Assembly: GCA_947470515.1 (NCBI GenBank)
Contig: CANITF010000004.1
Span: forward strand, 62,001 to 126,000
Source of the DNA: Flavobacteriales bacterium
GTDB taxonomy: Bacteria; Bacteroidota; Bacteroidia; Flavobacteriales_D; Crocinitomicaceae
Direction: 5' to 3'
Length of the DNA: 64,000 nucleotides
This document shows positions 24,967-34,727 of this stretch, one piece after another; the stretch's first letter is position 1, and the number at the start of each line of letters is the position of its first letter. The position numbers were made by a program, and so were the translations under genes. The notes under the pieces were generated by a model. That model was given only the letters and a program-made list of their open reading frames with translations, was not told where the DNA came from and ran no database searches.

Positions 24967-27900
24967 TTATCGGATAATATTAACATGACCAACTCGCATA
25001 ACACGTTCATCATTTCTGTTTGTTTTGAATTCTATTTTCCAAGTATAAGTTCCATCCTGCACAAGATCTACTTCACGGTTACTTCCATAAGAACCATCCC
25101 ATCCAACTTCAGTATTGTGAGATTCAAATACAATTTCACCCCAGCGGTTAAATATCAATAAGGTGTAATCATAAGGGTCATAACCAGCAGTAAATATTGG
25201 TTGGAAAGATGGATTATAATCATCGTTATCTGGTGTAAATGTATTTGGCACATAGAATATCAACTCTTCATAAATTTGAATGGTTGAATATGCGGTATCC
25301 ACGCAACCAAATGGAGAGTATGCAATCAGTGTTACAATGTAATTCCCTATTGTTGTATTTGAATAATCATGTGATGGATTAACAAGAATTGAGTTTGGTG
25401 TGTTATCTCCAAAATTCCAATCATAGTCTACAGCTCCAGACGTTGTATTATTGAAATTCACTAGTGGATTTAACTCCGAAATGATAGAAGCTGATGGAAT
25501 GAAAGAAGCAATTGGAGCCGCTTCAGTGCAAATCAAATCAATTGCAGTGAAAGTTCCAATACAACCATTTGTTGATGTTGATGTTAAGGTAATGTCAAAA
25601 CAACCAGCTTGAGTAAATGTATTTGTTACTGTTCCATTTCCTGTTAGCACTGTTCCATCGCTCATTGTCCAAACACCACTAGCTGAATTCGCTGTAGTAT
25701 TTGTAAAATTAACTGTCAATGGTACACAACCAAACGTTACATTTGGTGTAAAGGAAACGATAGGTATTGGATCAACAGTAACATTTATTTGATCAATATT
25801 AATACATCCTGCAGCCGTAGTTCCAGTTACAGTATATGTTGTTGTTCCAGCAGGTGGAGTGAATGCTATTCCATTTGTAATACCATTATCCCATGCATAT
25901 GTAGCAGCTCCAGACCCTGTAAGAGTTACTGTTTGATTAGCACAAATAGTGACATCATTTCCAGCAAAAACAACCGGAATAGGGTTTACTGTTACGATCA
26001 CTTGATCCGTATTAACACAACCAGCAGTTGAAGTTCCTGTTACTGTATACGTTGCTGTTGCTAAAGGCGTAAATGCTATACCATCGGTTATACCATTGTT
26101 CCAGGTATACGTTGAGGCTCCAGAACCTGAAAGCGTTACAGCAGTTCCAGCACAAACCATTTGGTCTGGACCCCCACCAACAACTGGTAAAGGGTTAACA
26201 ACTACATCTACTTGGTCGGTTGAAATACATCCAGCAGCAGTTGTTCCTGTTAAAGTATAAGTTAATGTTCCAACAGCAGGCGTAAATGCCACACCATTTG
26301 TTACACCATTGGTCCATGTATAGGTTGATGCCCCCGCTCCATTTAGGGTAACCGAAGCCCCAATACAGATTGTTTGATCTAAACCAGCATTTACAACTGG
26401 AAGAGGATTCACCGTCACTATGACTTCATCTGTTGAACTACAACCAGCAGCTGTTGTTCCAGTAACAGTATAACTTGTTGTTGCAATTGGAGCAAAAAGA
26501 GTTCCATTGGTTACACCATTATCCCATGTATAAGTTGCGGCTCCAGATCCTGATAGGGTAACCGAAGCTCCAATACAAATAGCTTGGTCAGGTCCTGCTC
26601 CAACGGTTGGAATAGGATTTACCGTAACCAACACTTGATCAGTATTAACACAACCATTCACATCTGTTCCAGTAACTGTATAGGTGTTTGTTGCAATAGG
26701 TGTGAATACAACAGCATTTGTAACACCATTGTTCCACGTATAGGTAGAAGCACCAGAAGCTGAAAGCGTTACCGCAGTTCCAGCACATACTGCCTGATCA
26801 ATACCAGCAGCTACAATAGGCAATGGGTTAACGGTTACAACCACTTGGTCTGTGTTCACACATCCAGCAGCTGAAGTGCCAGTTACTGTATACGTTATTG
26901 GTCCAATAGCTTGGGTAAATGGTACACCATTCGTTATACCATTGTTCCATGTATACGTTGCAGCACTAGTCGCTGTTAATGTTGTAGCAACACCTGTACA
27001 CACTGCTTGATCAACTCCTGCGTTTACTATAGGGAGTGGATTTACAACAAGTGTAACAATAGAAGTACTATCACATCCAGTACCAAGGGTGAACGTTTGA
27101 GAATAAACTCCCGCAACAGTTTGAGCAATACCGTGAATCACAGACGATTGTCCTTGACAAATTGTTACGTTAAAGTTGGCCATTATAATATTGTTTTCTG
27201 CTATTGGGAAGATAGGAGAAGTTCCAGAACAACCAAATGCATTTGTGACAACAACACTAATAGGATTGTTTGCAATAGTTGCATTGATAGTTGGAGTTGC
27301 GGATCCTGTTGACCAAGCATAAGTTGTAAAAGGAGTACTTGTTGAAAGCAAAGCAAAGTTACCCGTACAATACGTTGAAGGACCATTGATTAGAGGAACC
27401 GGGTTTGGATTAACAGTTACAACAACTTGATCGGTTGCTATACAGCCTGCAGCTGAAGTTCCAGTTACAGTATATGTTATTGCTCCAACAGCTGGTGTAA
27501 ATGCAACACCATTTGTGACTCCATTGTTCCAAGTATAAGTTGATGCTCCTGCTCCCGATAAGGTAACTGCAGTTCCTGAACAAACCGTTTGGTCTACTCC
27601 AGCATTCACAATCGGTAGCGGGTTGACTGTTACAGTAACAATATCGGTATTTGTACAACCCAGTGTAGTTCCTGTTACAGTATAATTTGCTGTAGCAGCA
27701 GGAGTAAATGCAACCCCGTTTGTGATACCACCAGTCCAAGTGTATGTTGTAGCACCAGACCCCGTTAACGTTACCGCCGTTCCAGCACAAACCGTTTGGT
27801 CAACACCTGCACCAACAATTGGTAAAGGATTAACAGTTACAATTACTTGGTCAGTTGCTGTGCATCCTAATGTTGTTCCTGTAACTGTATAGGTTGTTGT

Positions 27901-30900
27901 GGCAGCAGGGGTAAAAGATACGCCATTTGTTACACCATTATTCCATGTATATGTTGCTGCTCCAGAAGCTGAAAGCGTTACTGCAGTTCCAGCACAAACC
28001 GTTTGATCTAGTCCTGCACCAACAATTGGTAAAGGGTTAACTGTGACAGTGATTGCATCTGTTCCAGTGCATCCACCAGCATTTGTCCCAACAACGGTAT
28101 AAATTGTGGTTACAGTTGGAAAAACAACAAAATTATTTCCTATTCCTAATCCATTGTTCCAATTATATGTTACACCACCAGTTGCAGTTAAAGTCGTTGA
28201 GGCACCAATACAAATTGCGACGTCAAGACCCGCATTAATAGGTGCGTTTGCTAGTATTGTAACCGTTACAGCATCAGATGCTGTACATCCTAAAGATGTT
28301 CCAATAACCGTATAAGTTGCTGTTGCAACAGGAGAAACTGTAATAGCAGCAGTTAATTGCCCACCAGGTGCCCACGAATAAGTAGTGGCTCCCGTTGCAG
28401 TTAATGTTGTTGAACCACCTGTACAAATAGATGCATCAGGACCAGCACTTACAACCGGAATTGGATTAACCGTGACAATTACTTGATCGGTATTGATACA
28501 TCCTGCAGCAGAAGTTCCAGTTACAGTATATGTAGTAGTTGCAGCAGGAGTGAATGCTACGCCATTTGTTACTCCATTGTCCCAAGTATAGGTTGAAGCA
28601 CCAGAACCTGACAATGTCACGGCAATACCTGCACAAACAGTTTGGTCGATACCCGCACCAACAATCGGAAGTGGGTTGACGGTAATTGTTGCAAGATCTG
28701 TGCTCGTGCAACCAGTTGCGGTTATCGTTCCTGTTACAGTATACGTTGTTGTTGCAGCAGGCGTAAATGCAACTCCATTAGTGACACCACCAGTCCAAGT
28801 ATATGTGTTAGCACCATTTCCAGAAAGTGTAACGGCTGTTCCAGCACAAACTGTTTGATCAGGAACGGCAATTATTGGTAATGGGTTAATTGTGATCACA
28901 AAAGTTGCAGTACAAACAGGACCCGGAACAGCAGGTGTTGTATAAGTAACAGTATAAGTACCTGCAGTGGATGTTGTTAAATTAATGACTCCAGTTGCTG
29001 CACTTACAAAAACAAGTCCTGCAGTTGAAGTATATGTTCCTCCAGCAACCCCAACAACAGTTGGAGAAGGATTAGCTCCATTTGTACAATAAGAAGCAGA
29101 AGGATAGGTTAATGTTGGCGGTCCTGTAAAAGTGCCAGTTACAGTTCTAGGACAACCGTTAGCATCCTGAACTTGGAAACTAAATACTTGCCCAGCTGTT
29201 AATCCATTTATAGCGATAGTACCGCCATTAGAACATGTTGTGTTTCCAAAACTTGCATTCGCTGGAGTCAAAGAACCAGCAACAGCTGTAAATTGTGAAC
29301 CATTAATGGCTGGTAATCCACCAGAAATAGTTGCTGTTACGGTTGAACAGTTTTGCACAAAAGTTGAAATTATTTGTGGTAAATATTGAACTGCATAAGG
29401 CGTTCCTAAATCATAACAAGGAATAGTTGTGTTTACATAAGTATAGGTTCCGGTTACAATGGAATACATCGTAATCGGAACGTAATAAATAGTATTATTT
29501 GTAAATGTCCCAGCAGGGAATGCATTTAACATTCCTTGGTCATTTAAATCATTTAAGTCATAGTCACTTACGATACCTAACAAACAAGGGTCATTTGCCA
29601 CATCTTCCGTCGCCGACGGGACTAAACCAATTGTTGGAGGACAAGAATAAATCAACCAAGATACGCCAGGGTCATAAGTGGGACCAGGAGGGTTCGTTGC
29701 TATTCCAGGCACTGTGTAGTCGTTATTGGTTTGAATATCAATAACATCACCATAGCATAAAACATAATTATTATTACTAACCCCAATAATATCGGCAGTA
29801 AAAGTTCCTATATCCGCATTACACAGACAAGAGATGGGAGAGGTGAAATTTAACAATTGTTGACACGATGGTGTTGCTGTAAAATAAACTTGAACAGTTG
29901 ATGCTGACCCATCAGAAATACAGTTTGTAATATTATAATTGTATACTGTTCCGTTTACGAATGGAGGATTAAAAGTTTGAGTATATGTTCCTGAACTGTT
30001 GGTTACAATTACAACGATGGTCCCAGTTGCAGGGGCATTTGTATAAGAAAAAGTTCCATTAACAGGGAAAGTATTATTCGGTTGACAGAATCCAATATTT
30101 GTTGTGAAAAGATTCATTAAACAGACACAACTGACCCCTGGACCAACAACAACTGTATTCGATGTTACACAACCAACATTGTCAGTTATTGTTACCGTGT
30201 ATGTACCAGCAACTAAACCAATAACAGTATTACTCGCGGCAGCTGAATTCATAGTTGTCCCAACATTTGTTCCACTAGAATTTGTCCATACGTAATCCCA
30301 TGGGCTAGCTCCTGTTCCATGTGTCGCAGTGACAGAGCCATTATTTCCACCTAAGCACGTTACTGCAGCGGCTGACATTGTAGGAGCAGTGCAGCAAATT
30401 TGAACCGCACTAAAGTTACTCGCGTTATCATCTGTACATGCTGAACTCCCCCAGCTACCTGATTCTCCATCCCCAGAAGTATTCACTGTAACTGCTAAAC
30501 TAGCACCAGGAGTACATGCAGCAGTAACTGTTTGATTCCAACAAAAAGTCCAAGTACATGCAGCTCCATTGCAATTGTCGCCGTAATTATCACTTGCTAA
30601 AGTTCCTATATCAGTTGTCTCATAATAAAATCCCGGTCCCCAATTTACTCCATTAACAACGCCAATTCCACCGGCATAATATTGCCAACTTCCACCAGCA
30701 CCTTGAGCGGATGCAGCTGTCGAAAGACCTGTCATTGAGCCTGTCCACCCTGGCGACATTGTAACTTGTACACCATGTAACCAGTTAGTATTTTGCTGAG
30801 ACCATCCATTTATCGTATAACAAAACTGAACAACTTGACCAGGCGTATATCCCCCATTAACAGGAGCAGGTGTTGCTGTTAGTGTAGCAGTCAATAAGCA

Positions 30901-31428
30901 ATCATTGCAATCTGTATCATTATCTACAGCAATTGAAAAATTGTTATCGGTTGCAGTTGTAGAATTTCCTGTAACTTGAATATAATAGGTTTGTCCAGGG
31001 ACGATTTGTGTTACAACCAATGTTCCATTTCCACCAGCACCTATAATTGTGCAGCCTCTTCCAAGTAAATTACCACATGTTCCACTCCAAAGAGCAACAT
31101 TTGCATTTGGAAAACCAGTTATATTCACATTTGCAATGGTTCCAGAAGCTACAAAAGAATACCATGTTGATAGAGCGAATGTAGTCATAGCGCCTCCGGT
31201 ACATCCCGTTTGATAGACATACGGATTTTCCGCAGTAGCGCCAACTGTAGTTTGAGCATTTAAAGTTGTTGCAGTTCCGTTTTGTAAACCGGCAATACAT
31301 GCGCCTGGTGTTGGCAAAGTGCCTAAACTTGTGGCACCTGAGCAATTGTCATTGGCAGGTTGGGCAAAAACACTAAATGCTGATAAAACAGCAATTGAAA
31401 GCTGAAAAATTTTGTTCTTCAATATCAT
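24967..31428 (-). CDS. Giant T9SS type B adhesin-like protein, 2153 aa, thirteen 70-aa repeats
   Basis: The largest gene here. Signal peptide (MILKNKIFQLSIAVLSAFSVFA), an N-terminal domain starting PANDNCSGA with a PPC-like beta-sandwich (GQTYYIQVTG), then a DCNDCLLTATL ... WLHGVQVTMSPGW ... domain, and further Ig-like units to about residue 845. Residues about 847-1886 hold thirteen canonical 70-aa repeats plus one longer diverged block (INGPSTYCTGN ... ICQGQSSVIHG). Two PKD units and a type B sorting CTD (VPNTFTPDNDDYNPSF, IFNRWGEIVFESHN, VGHVNIIR) end it. Its start lies 2 nt after the stop of a small exported protein, so translation is probably coupled. Likely a surface filament or adhesin; the partner is unknown. 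No SprF/PorP-like gene is seen. Confidence 0.9.
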   Translation of the reverse strand: MILKNKIFQLSIAVLSAFSVFAQPANDNCSGATSLGTLPTPGACIAGLQNGTATTLNAQTTVGATAENPYVYQTGCTGGAMTTFALSTWYSFVASGTIANVNITGFPNANVALWSGTCGNLLGRGCTIIGAGGNGTLVVTQIVPGQTYYIQVTGNSTTATDNNFSIAVDNDTDCNDCLLTATLTATPAPVNGGYTPGQVVQFCYTINGWSQQNTNWLHGVQVTMSPGWTGSMTGLSTAASAQGAGGSWQYYAGGIGVVNGVNWGPGFYYETTDIGTLASDNYGDNCNGAACTWTFCWNQTVTAACTPGASLAVTVNTSGDGESGSWGSSACTDDNASNFSAVQICCTAPTMSAAAVTCLGGNNGSVTATHGTGASPWDYVWTNSSGTNVGTTMNSAAASNTVIGLVAGTYTVTITDNVGCVTSNTVVVGPGVSCVCLMNLFTTNIGFCQPNNTFPVNGTFSYTNAPATGTIVVIVTNSSGTYTQTFNPPFVNGTVYNYNITNCISDGSASTVQVYFTATPSCQQLLNFTSPISCLCNADIGTFTADIIGVSNNNYVLCYGDVIDIQTNNDYTVPGIATNPPGPTYDPGVSWLIYSCPPTIGLVPSATEDVANDPCLLGIVSDYDLNDLNDQGMLNAFPAGTFTNNTIYYVPITMYSIVTGTYTYVNTTIPCYDLGTPYAVQYLPQIISTFVQNCSTVTATISGGLPAINGSQFTAVAGSLTPANASFGNTTCSNGGTIAINGLTAGQVFSFQVQDANGCPRTVTGTFTGPPTLTYPSASYCTNGANPSPTVVGVAGGTYTSTAGLVFVSAATGVINLTTSTAGTYTVTYTTPAVPGPVCTATFVITINPLPIIAVPDQTVCAGTAVTLSGNGANTYTWTGGVTNGVAFTPAATTTYTVTGTITATGCTSTDLATITVNPLPIVGAGIDQTVCAGIAVTLSGSGASTYTWDNGVTNGVAFTPAATTTYTVTGTSAAGCINTDQVIVTVNPIPVVSAGPDASICTGGSTTLTATGATTYSWAPGGQLTAAITVSPVATATYTVIGTSLGCTASDAVTVTILANAPINAGLDVAICIGASTTLTATGGVTYNWNNGLGIGNNFVVFPTVTTIYTVVGTNAGGCTGTDAITVTVNPLPIVGAGLDQTVCAGTAVTLSASGAATYTWNNGVTNGVSFTPAATTTYTVTGTTLGCTATDQVIVTVNPLPIVGAGVDQTVCAGTAVTLTGSGATTYTWTGGITNGVAFTPAATANYTVTGTTLGCTNTDIVTVTVNPLPIVNAGVDQTVCSGTAVTLSGAGASTYTWNNGVTNGVAFTPAVGAITYTVTGTSAAGCIATDQVVVTVNPNPVPLINGPSTYCTGNFALLSTSTPFTTYAWSTGSATPTINATIANNPISVVVTNAFGCSGTSPIFPIAENNIIMANFNVTICQGQSSVIHGIAQTVAGVYSQTFTLGTGCDSTSIVTLVVNPLPIVNAGVDQAVCTGVATTLTATSAATYTWNNGITNGVPFTQAIGPITYTVTGTSAAGCVNTDQVVVTVNPLPIVAAGIDQAVCAGTAVTLSASGASTYTWNNGVTNAVVFTPIATNTYTVTGTDVNGCVNTDQVLVTVNPIPTVGAGPDQAICIGASVTLSGSGAATYTWDNGVTNGTLFAPIATTSYTVTGTTAAGCSSTDEVIVTVNPLPVVNAGLDQTICIGASVTLNGAGASTYTWTNGVTNGVAFTPAVGTLTYTLTGTTAAGCISTDQVDVVVNPLPVVGGGPDQMVCAGTAVTLSGSGASTYTWNNGITDGIAFTPLATATYTVTGTSTAGCVNTDQVIVTVNPIPVVFAGNDVTICANQTVTLTGSGAATYAWDNGITNGIAFTPPAGTTTYTVTGTTAAGCINIDQINVTVDPIPIVSFTPNVTFGCVPLTVNFTNTTANSASGVWTMSDGTVLTGNGTVTNTFTQAGCFDITLTSTSTNGCIGTFTAIDLICTEAAPIASFIPSASIISELNPLVNFNNTTSGAVDYDWNFGDNTPNSILVNPSHDYSNTTIGNYIVTLIAYSPFGCVDTAYSTIQIYEELIFYVPNTFTPDNDDYNPSFQPIFTAGYDPYDYTLLIFNRWGEIVFESHNTEVGWDGSYGSNREVDLVQDGTYTWKIEFKTNRNDERVMRVGHVNIIR
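25765..28890 (-). repeat. Tandem 70-aa (about 210-bp) repeat array in the giant adhesin
   Basis: Thirteen canonical units plus one diverged block. DNA phrases such as GTTCCAGCACAAACCGTTTG and CCATTTGTTACACC recur at about 210-bp steps. Coding constraint, not a spacer pattern, explains the regularity. Confidence 0.9.
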
Positions 31429-31430
31429 AA

Positions 31431-31823
31431 TTACTGTTTATTGATATTATTTTTATGATAGTATTCTTTTTCTGTTGGATTTAATGTATTATCAAACCCC
31501 TTCATTAAATAACCTTCAGGGGAAATTGACCATATCGAAATGAAATAAATAGAATCATCTGCTAATAAACAACTAGGCGCAATGGAAATACCAGAATTTG
31601 CAAGTTCACGTCCTGATTTCAATTCAATTTCGGAACCATCATTTAAGGTGATTAAATTTCGTTTAGTTTCAAAATAAGAACCGCAAAAGTCTGCTGAATT
31701 GAATACAGAAGATATTTGCTCTGATGAGTATTGATCTCCAATATTTTTTATTTCAAAAGTAGATTGAGAGAATGTAATTGTGCAAAGCATCATAAAAAAT
31801 GATGAGAGTATTATTTTTTTCAT
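31431..31823 (-). CDS. Small exported protein of unknown function, 130 aa
   Basis: Begins with a clear signal peptide (MKKIILSSFFMMLCTITFSQ), leaving a mature protein of about 110 aa with two cysteines (ADFCGSYFE and APSCLLADD) that could form a disulfide. I recognise no family. It sits 15 bp after a 69-aa gene and 2 bp before the giant adhesin, all on one strand, so the three appear to be one operon. That arrangement invites the idea of an accessory or chaperone-like periplasmic partner for the adhesin, but nothing in the sequence proves it. Confidence 0.75.
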   Translation of the reverse strand: MKKIILSSFFMMLCTITFSQSTFEIKNIGDQYSSEQISSVFNSADFCGSYFETKRNLITLNDGSEIELKSGRELANSGISIAPSCLLADDSIYFISIWSISPEGYLMKGFDNTLNPTEKEYYHKNNINKQ

Positions 31824-31838
31824 AAGATGAAATTTGAA

Positions 31839-32048
31839 TTAATTTTTTTTGATTATTTCCTCCTTTTTTTGAGGAGATTCTATTTTTTTGGAGCGAACAG
31901 GCTTAACACGTTTATCAATTTTATTGACCTTAGAAATGTGTTGCTGTTGTAATTGTGGATTGATGGTTTCTTGAGTAACAGTTTCTTGAACTTGCCCAAT
32001 GGAGATTGATGACAAGAATAAAAAACTAAGAAATAAGGTCGTTTTCAT
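31839..32048 (-). CDS. Small exported basic peptide, 69 aa, first gene of the giant adhesin operon
   Basis: Signal peptide MKTTLFLSFLFLSSISIGQ followed by about 50 mature residues that are polar and lysine-rich (VNKIDKRVKPVRSKKIES, then KKEEIIKKN), likely unstructured. No recognised family. A complete promoter precedes it and the next gene begins 15 bp later, which supports it being expressed as the first gene of the adhesin operon. The function is unknown. Confidence 0.65.
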   Translation of the reverse strand: MKTTLFLSFLFLSSISIGQVQETVTQETINPQLQQQHISKVNKIDKRVKPVRSKKIESPQKKEEIIKKN

Positions 32049-32092
32049 AGTTGTGGTTTTATAACGTTTGTTTAGTTTGTATAGTCGAGACG

Positions 32093-32123
32093 CAAATATA
32101 TGAAATGGGTTGCCTTATTTCAA
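32093..32123 (-). promoter_or_regulatory. Promoter of the small protein / giant adhesin operon
   Basis: On the minus strand TTG (32123-32121), a 20-nt spacer, then TATATTTG (32100-32093), a perfect -7. The leader to the 69-aa gene is about 40 nt. Confidence 0.75.
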
Positions 32124-32183
32124 CTTTAATCAAAAAATAAAAAACATTTCACATCTTTTTTTGTGAAAATATAAACAGAAGGA

Positions 32184-32822
32184 TTAATTATTTTTTAATA
32201 ATTGACCATATTTCTCTTTGAAACGATTAAGTCTTGGTTGAGAAACGCCTTTTACATAAGGATTCTCGGGATTCAATTCTTCGTAGTTTTGGTGGTAAAT
32301 TTCTGCTTTGTAAAATTTAACTAATGGCACTACTTCAGTAGTAATTTTTGGAAATACTTTTTCCTTGAGCAATTTTTGAATATATTTTTCGGTGTAATCT
32401 TTTTCTTGTACATTTTCATAGAAAACAATAGATCTATATTGAACGCCCAAATCTGGCCCTTGTTGATTCAACGTGGAAGCGTCGTGAGATCCAAAAAAGG
32501 CTTCAAGTAATATGTTATAACTCACTTTTGATGAATCGTAATAAATTTTAACTGTTTCGGCATGTTTTGTTTTGCCAGAACAAACTAGCTCGTATGACGG
32601 ATTTTTTTCTGTTCCACCAGAATAGCCAGATTCAACTTCTTCAACCCCTTCTATAGATTCGAATATGGCTTCAACGCACCAAAAACAACCTGCTGCGAAA
32701 TATGCGGTTTGAAGTGAATCAAGATTCTTAACAACTTTCTTTTCAGATTTTTCAGAATCACTTACTTGAGAACAAGCTGATAAGGCAAAAAATAATAACG
32801 GGATTAAACTAAATTTCATCAT
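32184..32822 (-). CDS. msrA: Peptide-methionine (S)-S-oxide reductase, lipoprotein form
   Basis: Reduces methionine-S-sulfoxide in oxidised proteins. The catalytic GCFWC motif places the nucleophilic cysteine at residue 46, followed by VEAIFESIEGVEEVESGYSGG and the DPSTLNQQGPD-type region (here DASTLNQQGPDLGVQYRS), typical of MsrA. An N-terminal lipoprotein signal (FFALSAC, lipid cysteine 17) indicates a periplasm-facing membrane-anchored enzyme, protecting envelope proteins. 212 aa including the signal. It is the last gene of the run serS, lipoprotein, TPR, msrA, 41 bp after the TPR gene. The start is one of two adjacent ATGs. Confidence 0.96.
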   Translation of the reverse strand: MMKFSLIPLLFFALSACSQVSDSEKSEKKVVKNLDSLQTAYFAAGCFWCVEAIFESIEGVEEVESGYSGGTEKNPSYELVCSGKTKHAETVKIYYDSSKVSYNILLEAFFGSHDASTLNQQGPDLGVQYRSIVFYENVQEKDYTEKYIQKLLKEKVFPKITTEVVPLVKFYKAEIYHQNYEELNPENPYVKGVSQPRLNRFKEKYGQLLKNN

Positions 32823-32863
32823 GTTACAATAACGAATTAAGTTGGAAAATGTTTGATTGAAGC

Positions 32864-34699
32864 TTAAAGATCGTCTTTTTCTTCATCTGATGCGTCGCCG
32901 CGAATAGAACGATAACGCTTACGTACTTCAACTGAATGTAAACTTCCTTTAAAATCAAACAACAAAGTTTTATAATATTCAGACGCTTTTTCATTGTCGT
33001 TCAGATGATTCTCATAAATATCGCCCAATTGAAAAAGAGCGTCATCTGCAAGTATATCATCTCTATAATATTTTAATAATTCTTCTAAATAGGAAATTGC
33101 TTTAGTCCAATCGCCTTGAAGTTGCATTGCTTTAGATTTTCGAATGAGTATCTCATCTCCTAAACTATGGTATGGAAAAGTTGCAATTATGCTATCAAAT
33201 AAAACAAATGCCTCACTGTTCCTGTGTTGTTCAATTAACAAATCACCATTTGCAAACCAAGTCATAGCTTGATAATTACTGTCTAAACCAAAGTTGTCTG
33301 TTATTAGAATAGACAATTTCAACGCATCATTTGCAATTAGTTTTGTCGTAGATTCTTTCAAGACTCCTAATTGTGATTGCGCAAAATCGAATTCGCCATC
33401 GTAATAGAAAATACGTGCATTTTTAAATTTCGCTTCGTGTCCGATTGGTTCGAATTTAAGTTCACTTTCGATTTGCATATACAGTAAAGAAGCCTCCCAG
33501 ATATCTCCGTGTAAAACATGAATATCAGCAAGTTGCATTTTTAATTCTGCTTTTTGCATGTCCGTGATACCTGGAATTAATAGTGCATCTGTCAATAACG
33601 TAATTGCTTCAGTAGCTTGATTTGCATAAAAAGCTTCAATGTGGCTTAGTTCAATTATTAAAGGAATAGATGATCTTTTTTTACCAACACGTAACAAGGT
33701 TGTTTGATATTCAGATATGGTGGATTGTAATTCCTCCGCAGAGTAGTTTCGATTAGTAGTTACTTCTAAAAATCGGGTATTTAAAAGCGCATTTTCTGCT
33801 TGATAATAAAATAATTTTTCATCACCTAATGCTATAACATATTTGAAGGCTTTGCGAGCAGTTTCATATTCTTTATTTTCTACACACATTTTCCCTAACT
33901 CCAAAACACCTCTTCCTTGCTCATTTAATCTTTTATCCATCGCTTGAATTTGCACTAAAGCTCCTGTGAAATTTTTCTTTTGGATGAACAACCAAATCAA
34001 CATTTCGGAATAAACTGATTCTCCAGGTTTCTTTTGAATTCTTTCGAGCAGTACGCTTTTTAAGAAATCATATTCTTTTGATACTGAAGATGTGAAATCA
34101 ATTTGCCGTGCGAGAACTGTTTGAATAGTGGATGCATAGCTTGATTGAAAATCGAGTAAATCCAGATATTCACCAATCATTTTTTCAGTTTGACCCATTG
34201 CGCCATAAAGTTCTGCAAACTGAAAATGTAAAGGATAGGAGTCTCTTAGTATTTTTCTTCCTTTTTCGATTGTTGAAAATGCTAAATCATTTCGTCCTTT
34301 TGATTTAAATGCATTGAAAAGTGAAATGATCGAAGCTGGATCAGGTTCTAGGTTATCAATTAAATCCGAATAAATTTTTTGTGCTTTATCCGTTTCCTTC
34401 GTGTCTTCATAAAATTGACCTAAAAGGACTTTATATTCAATATCATATCGATTTGCTGAACTTTGTTTTTTAAGCACTTTTTCTGCCTCCTTCAAATCAC
34501 CAGTTTGATTTAGGCAATCAAAATAACGGTTGAAATTAAATTTAGAAGGATCTTTGTCATAAATTTTAAAGTAATACATCTTTGCTTTTTCAAAATCACC
34601 ATTGGAATAATAATGTTGAGCCAATTGCTGATCTGTTTCCCCTTGTGAAAAGGAAAAACTAGAAATCCAAATAAATAGTAAACCGAATAAAAATTTCAT
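32864..34699 (-). CDS. Tetratricopeptide-repeat exported protein, 611 aa
   Basis: Signal peptide MKFLFGLLFIWISSFSFSQ from the ATG at 34699 (a TTG two codons earlier is a poorer start). The mature protein is almost entirely helical repeats: YYSNGDFEKAKMYYFKIY, LAQFYEDTKETDKAQKIY-like units and a final LFQLGDIYENHLNDNEKASEYYKTL set, consistent with ten or more TPRs. These are protein-interaction scaffolds of the periplasm, often in outer-membrane assembly or cell-envelope complexes. It ends with an acidic tail (GDASDEEKDDL). It is 28 bp downstream of the coiled-coil lipoprotein, which may be its partner. The precise role is unknown. Confidence 0.85.
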   Translation of the reverse strand: MKFLFGLLFIWISSFSFSQGETDQQLAQHYYSNGDFEKAKMYYFKIYDKDPSKFNFNRYFDCLNQTGDLKEAEKVLKKQSSANRYDIEYKVLLGQFYEDTKETDKAQKIYSDLIDNLEPDPASIISLFNAFKSKGRNDLAFSTIEKGRKILRDSYPLHFQFAELYGAMGQTEKMIGEYLDLLDFQSSYASTIQTVLARQIDFTSSVSKEYDFLKSVLLERIQKKPGESVYSEMLIWLFIQKKNFTGALVQIQAMDKRLNEQGRGVLELGKMCVENKEYETARKAFKYVIALGDEKLFYYQAENALLNTRFLEVTTNRNYSAEELQSTISEYQTTLLRVGKKRSSIPLIIELSHIEAFYANQATEAITLLTDALLIPGITDMQKAELKMQLADIHVLHGDIWEASLLYMQIESELKFEPIGHEAKFKNARIFYYDGEFDFAQSQLGVLKESTTKLIANDALKLSILITDNFGLDSNYQAMTWFANGDLLIEQHRNSEAFVLFDSIIATFPYHSLGDEILIRKSKAMQLQGDWTKAISYLEELLKYYRDDILADDALFQLGDIYENHLNDNEKASEYYKTLLFDFKGSLHSVEVRKRYRSIRGDASDEEKDDL

Positions 34700-34727
34700 G
34701 GGCAATTATTAGCAATTATTATACCTC

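Noticed and set aside
25765-28890. Regular ~210-bp repeats resembling an array of spacers and repeats
   Set aside because: The units are an open reading frame repeated in step with 70 codons, so protein tandem repeats explain them. There are no short conserved repeats with unique spacers and no cas genes.
21152-31428. Many open frames of 60-126 codons on the opposite or alternative frames of the adhesin genes
   Set aside because: They are low-complexity shadows (Cys/Asn/Ser-rich or Val/Leu-rich) created by repeated coding sequence, with no start context or homologous motif.
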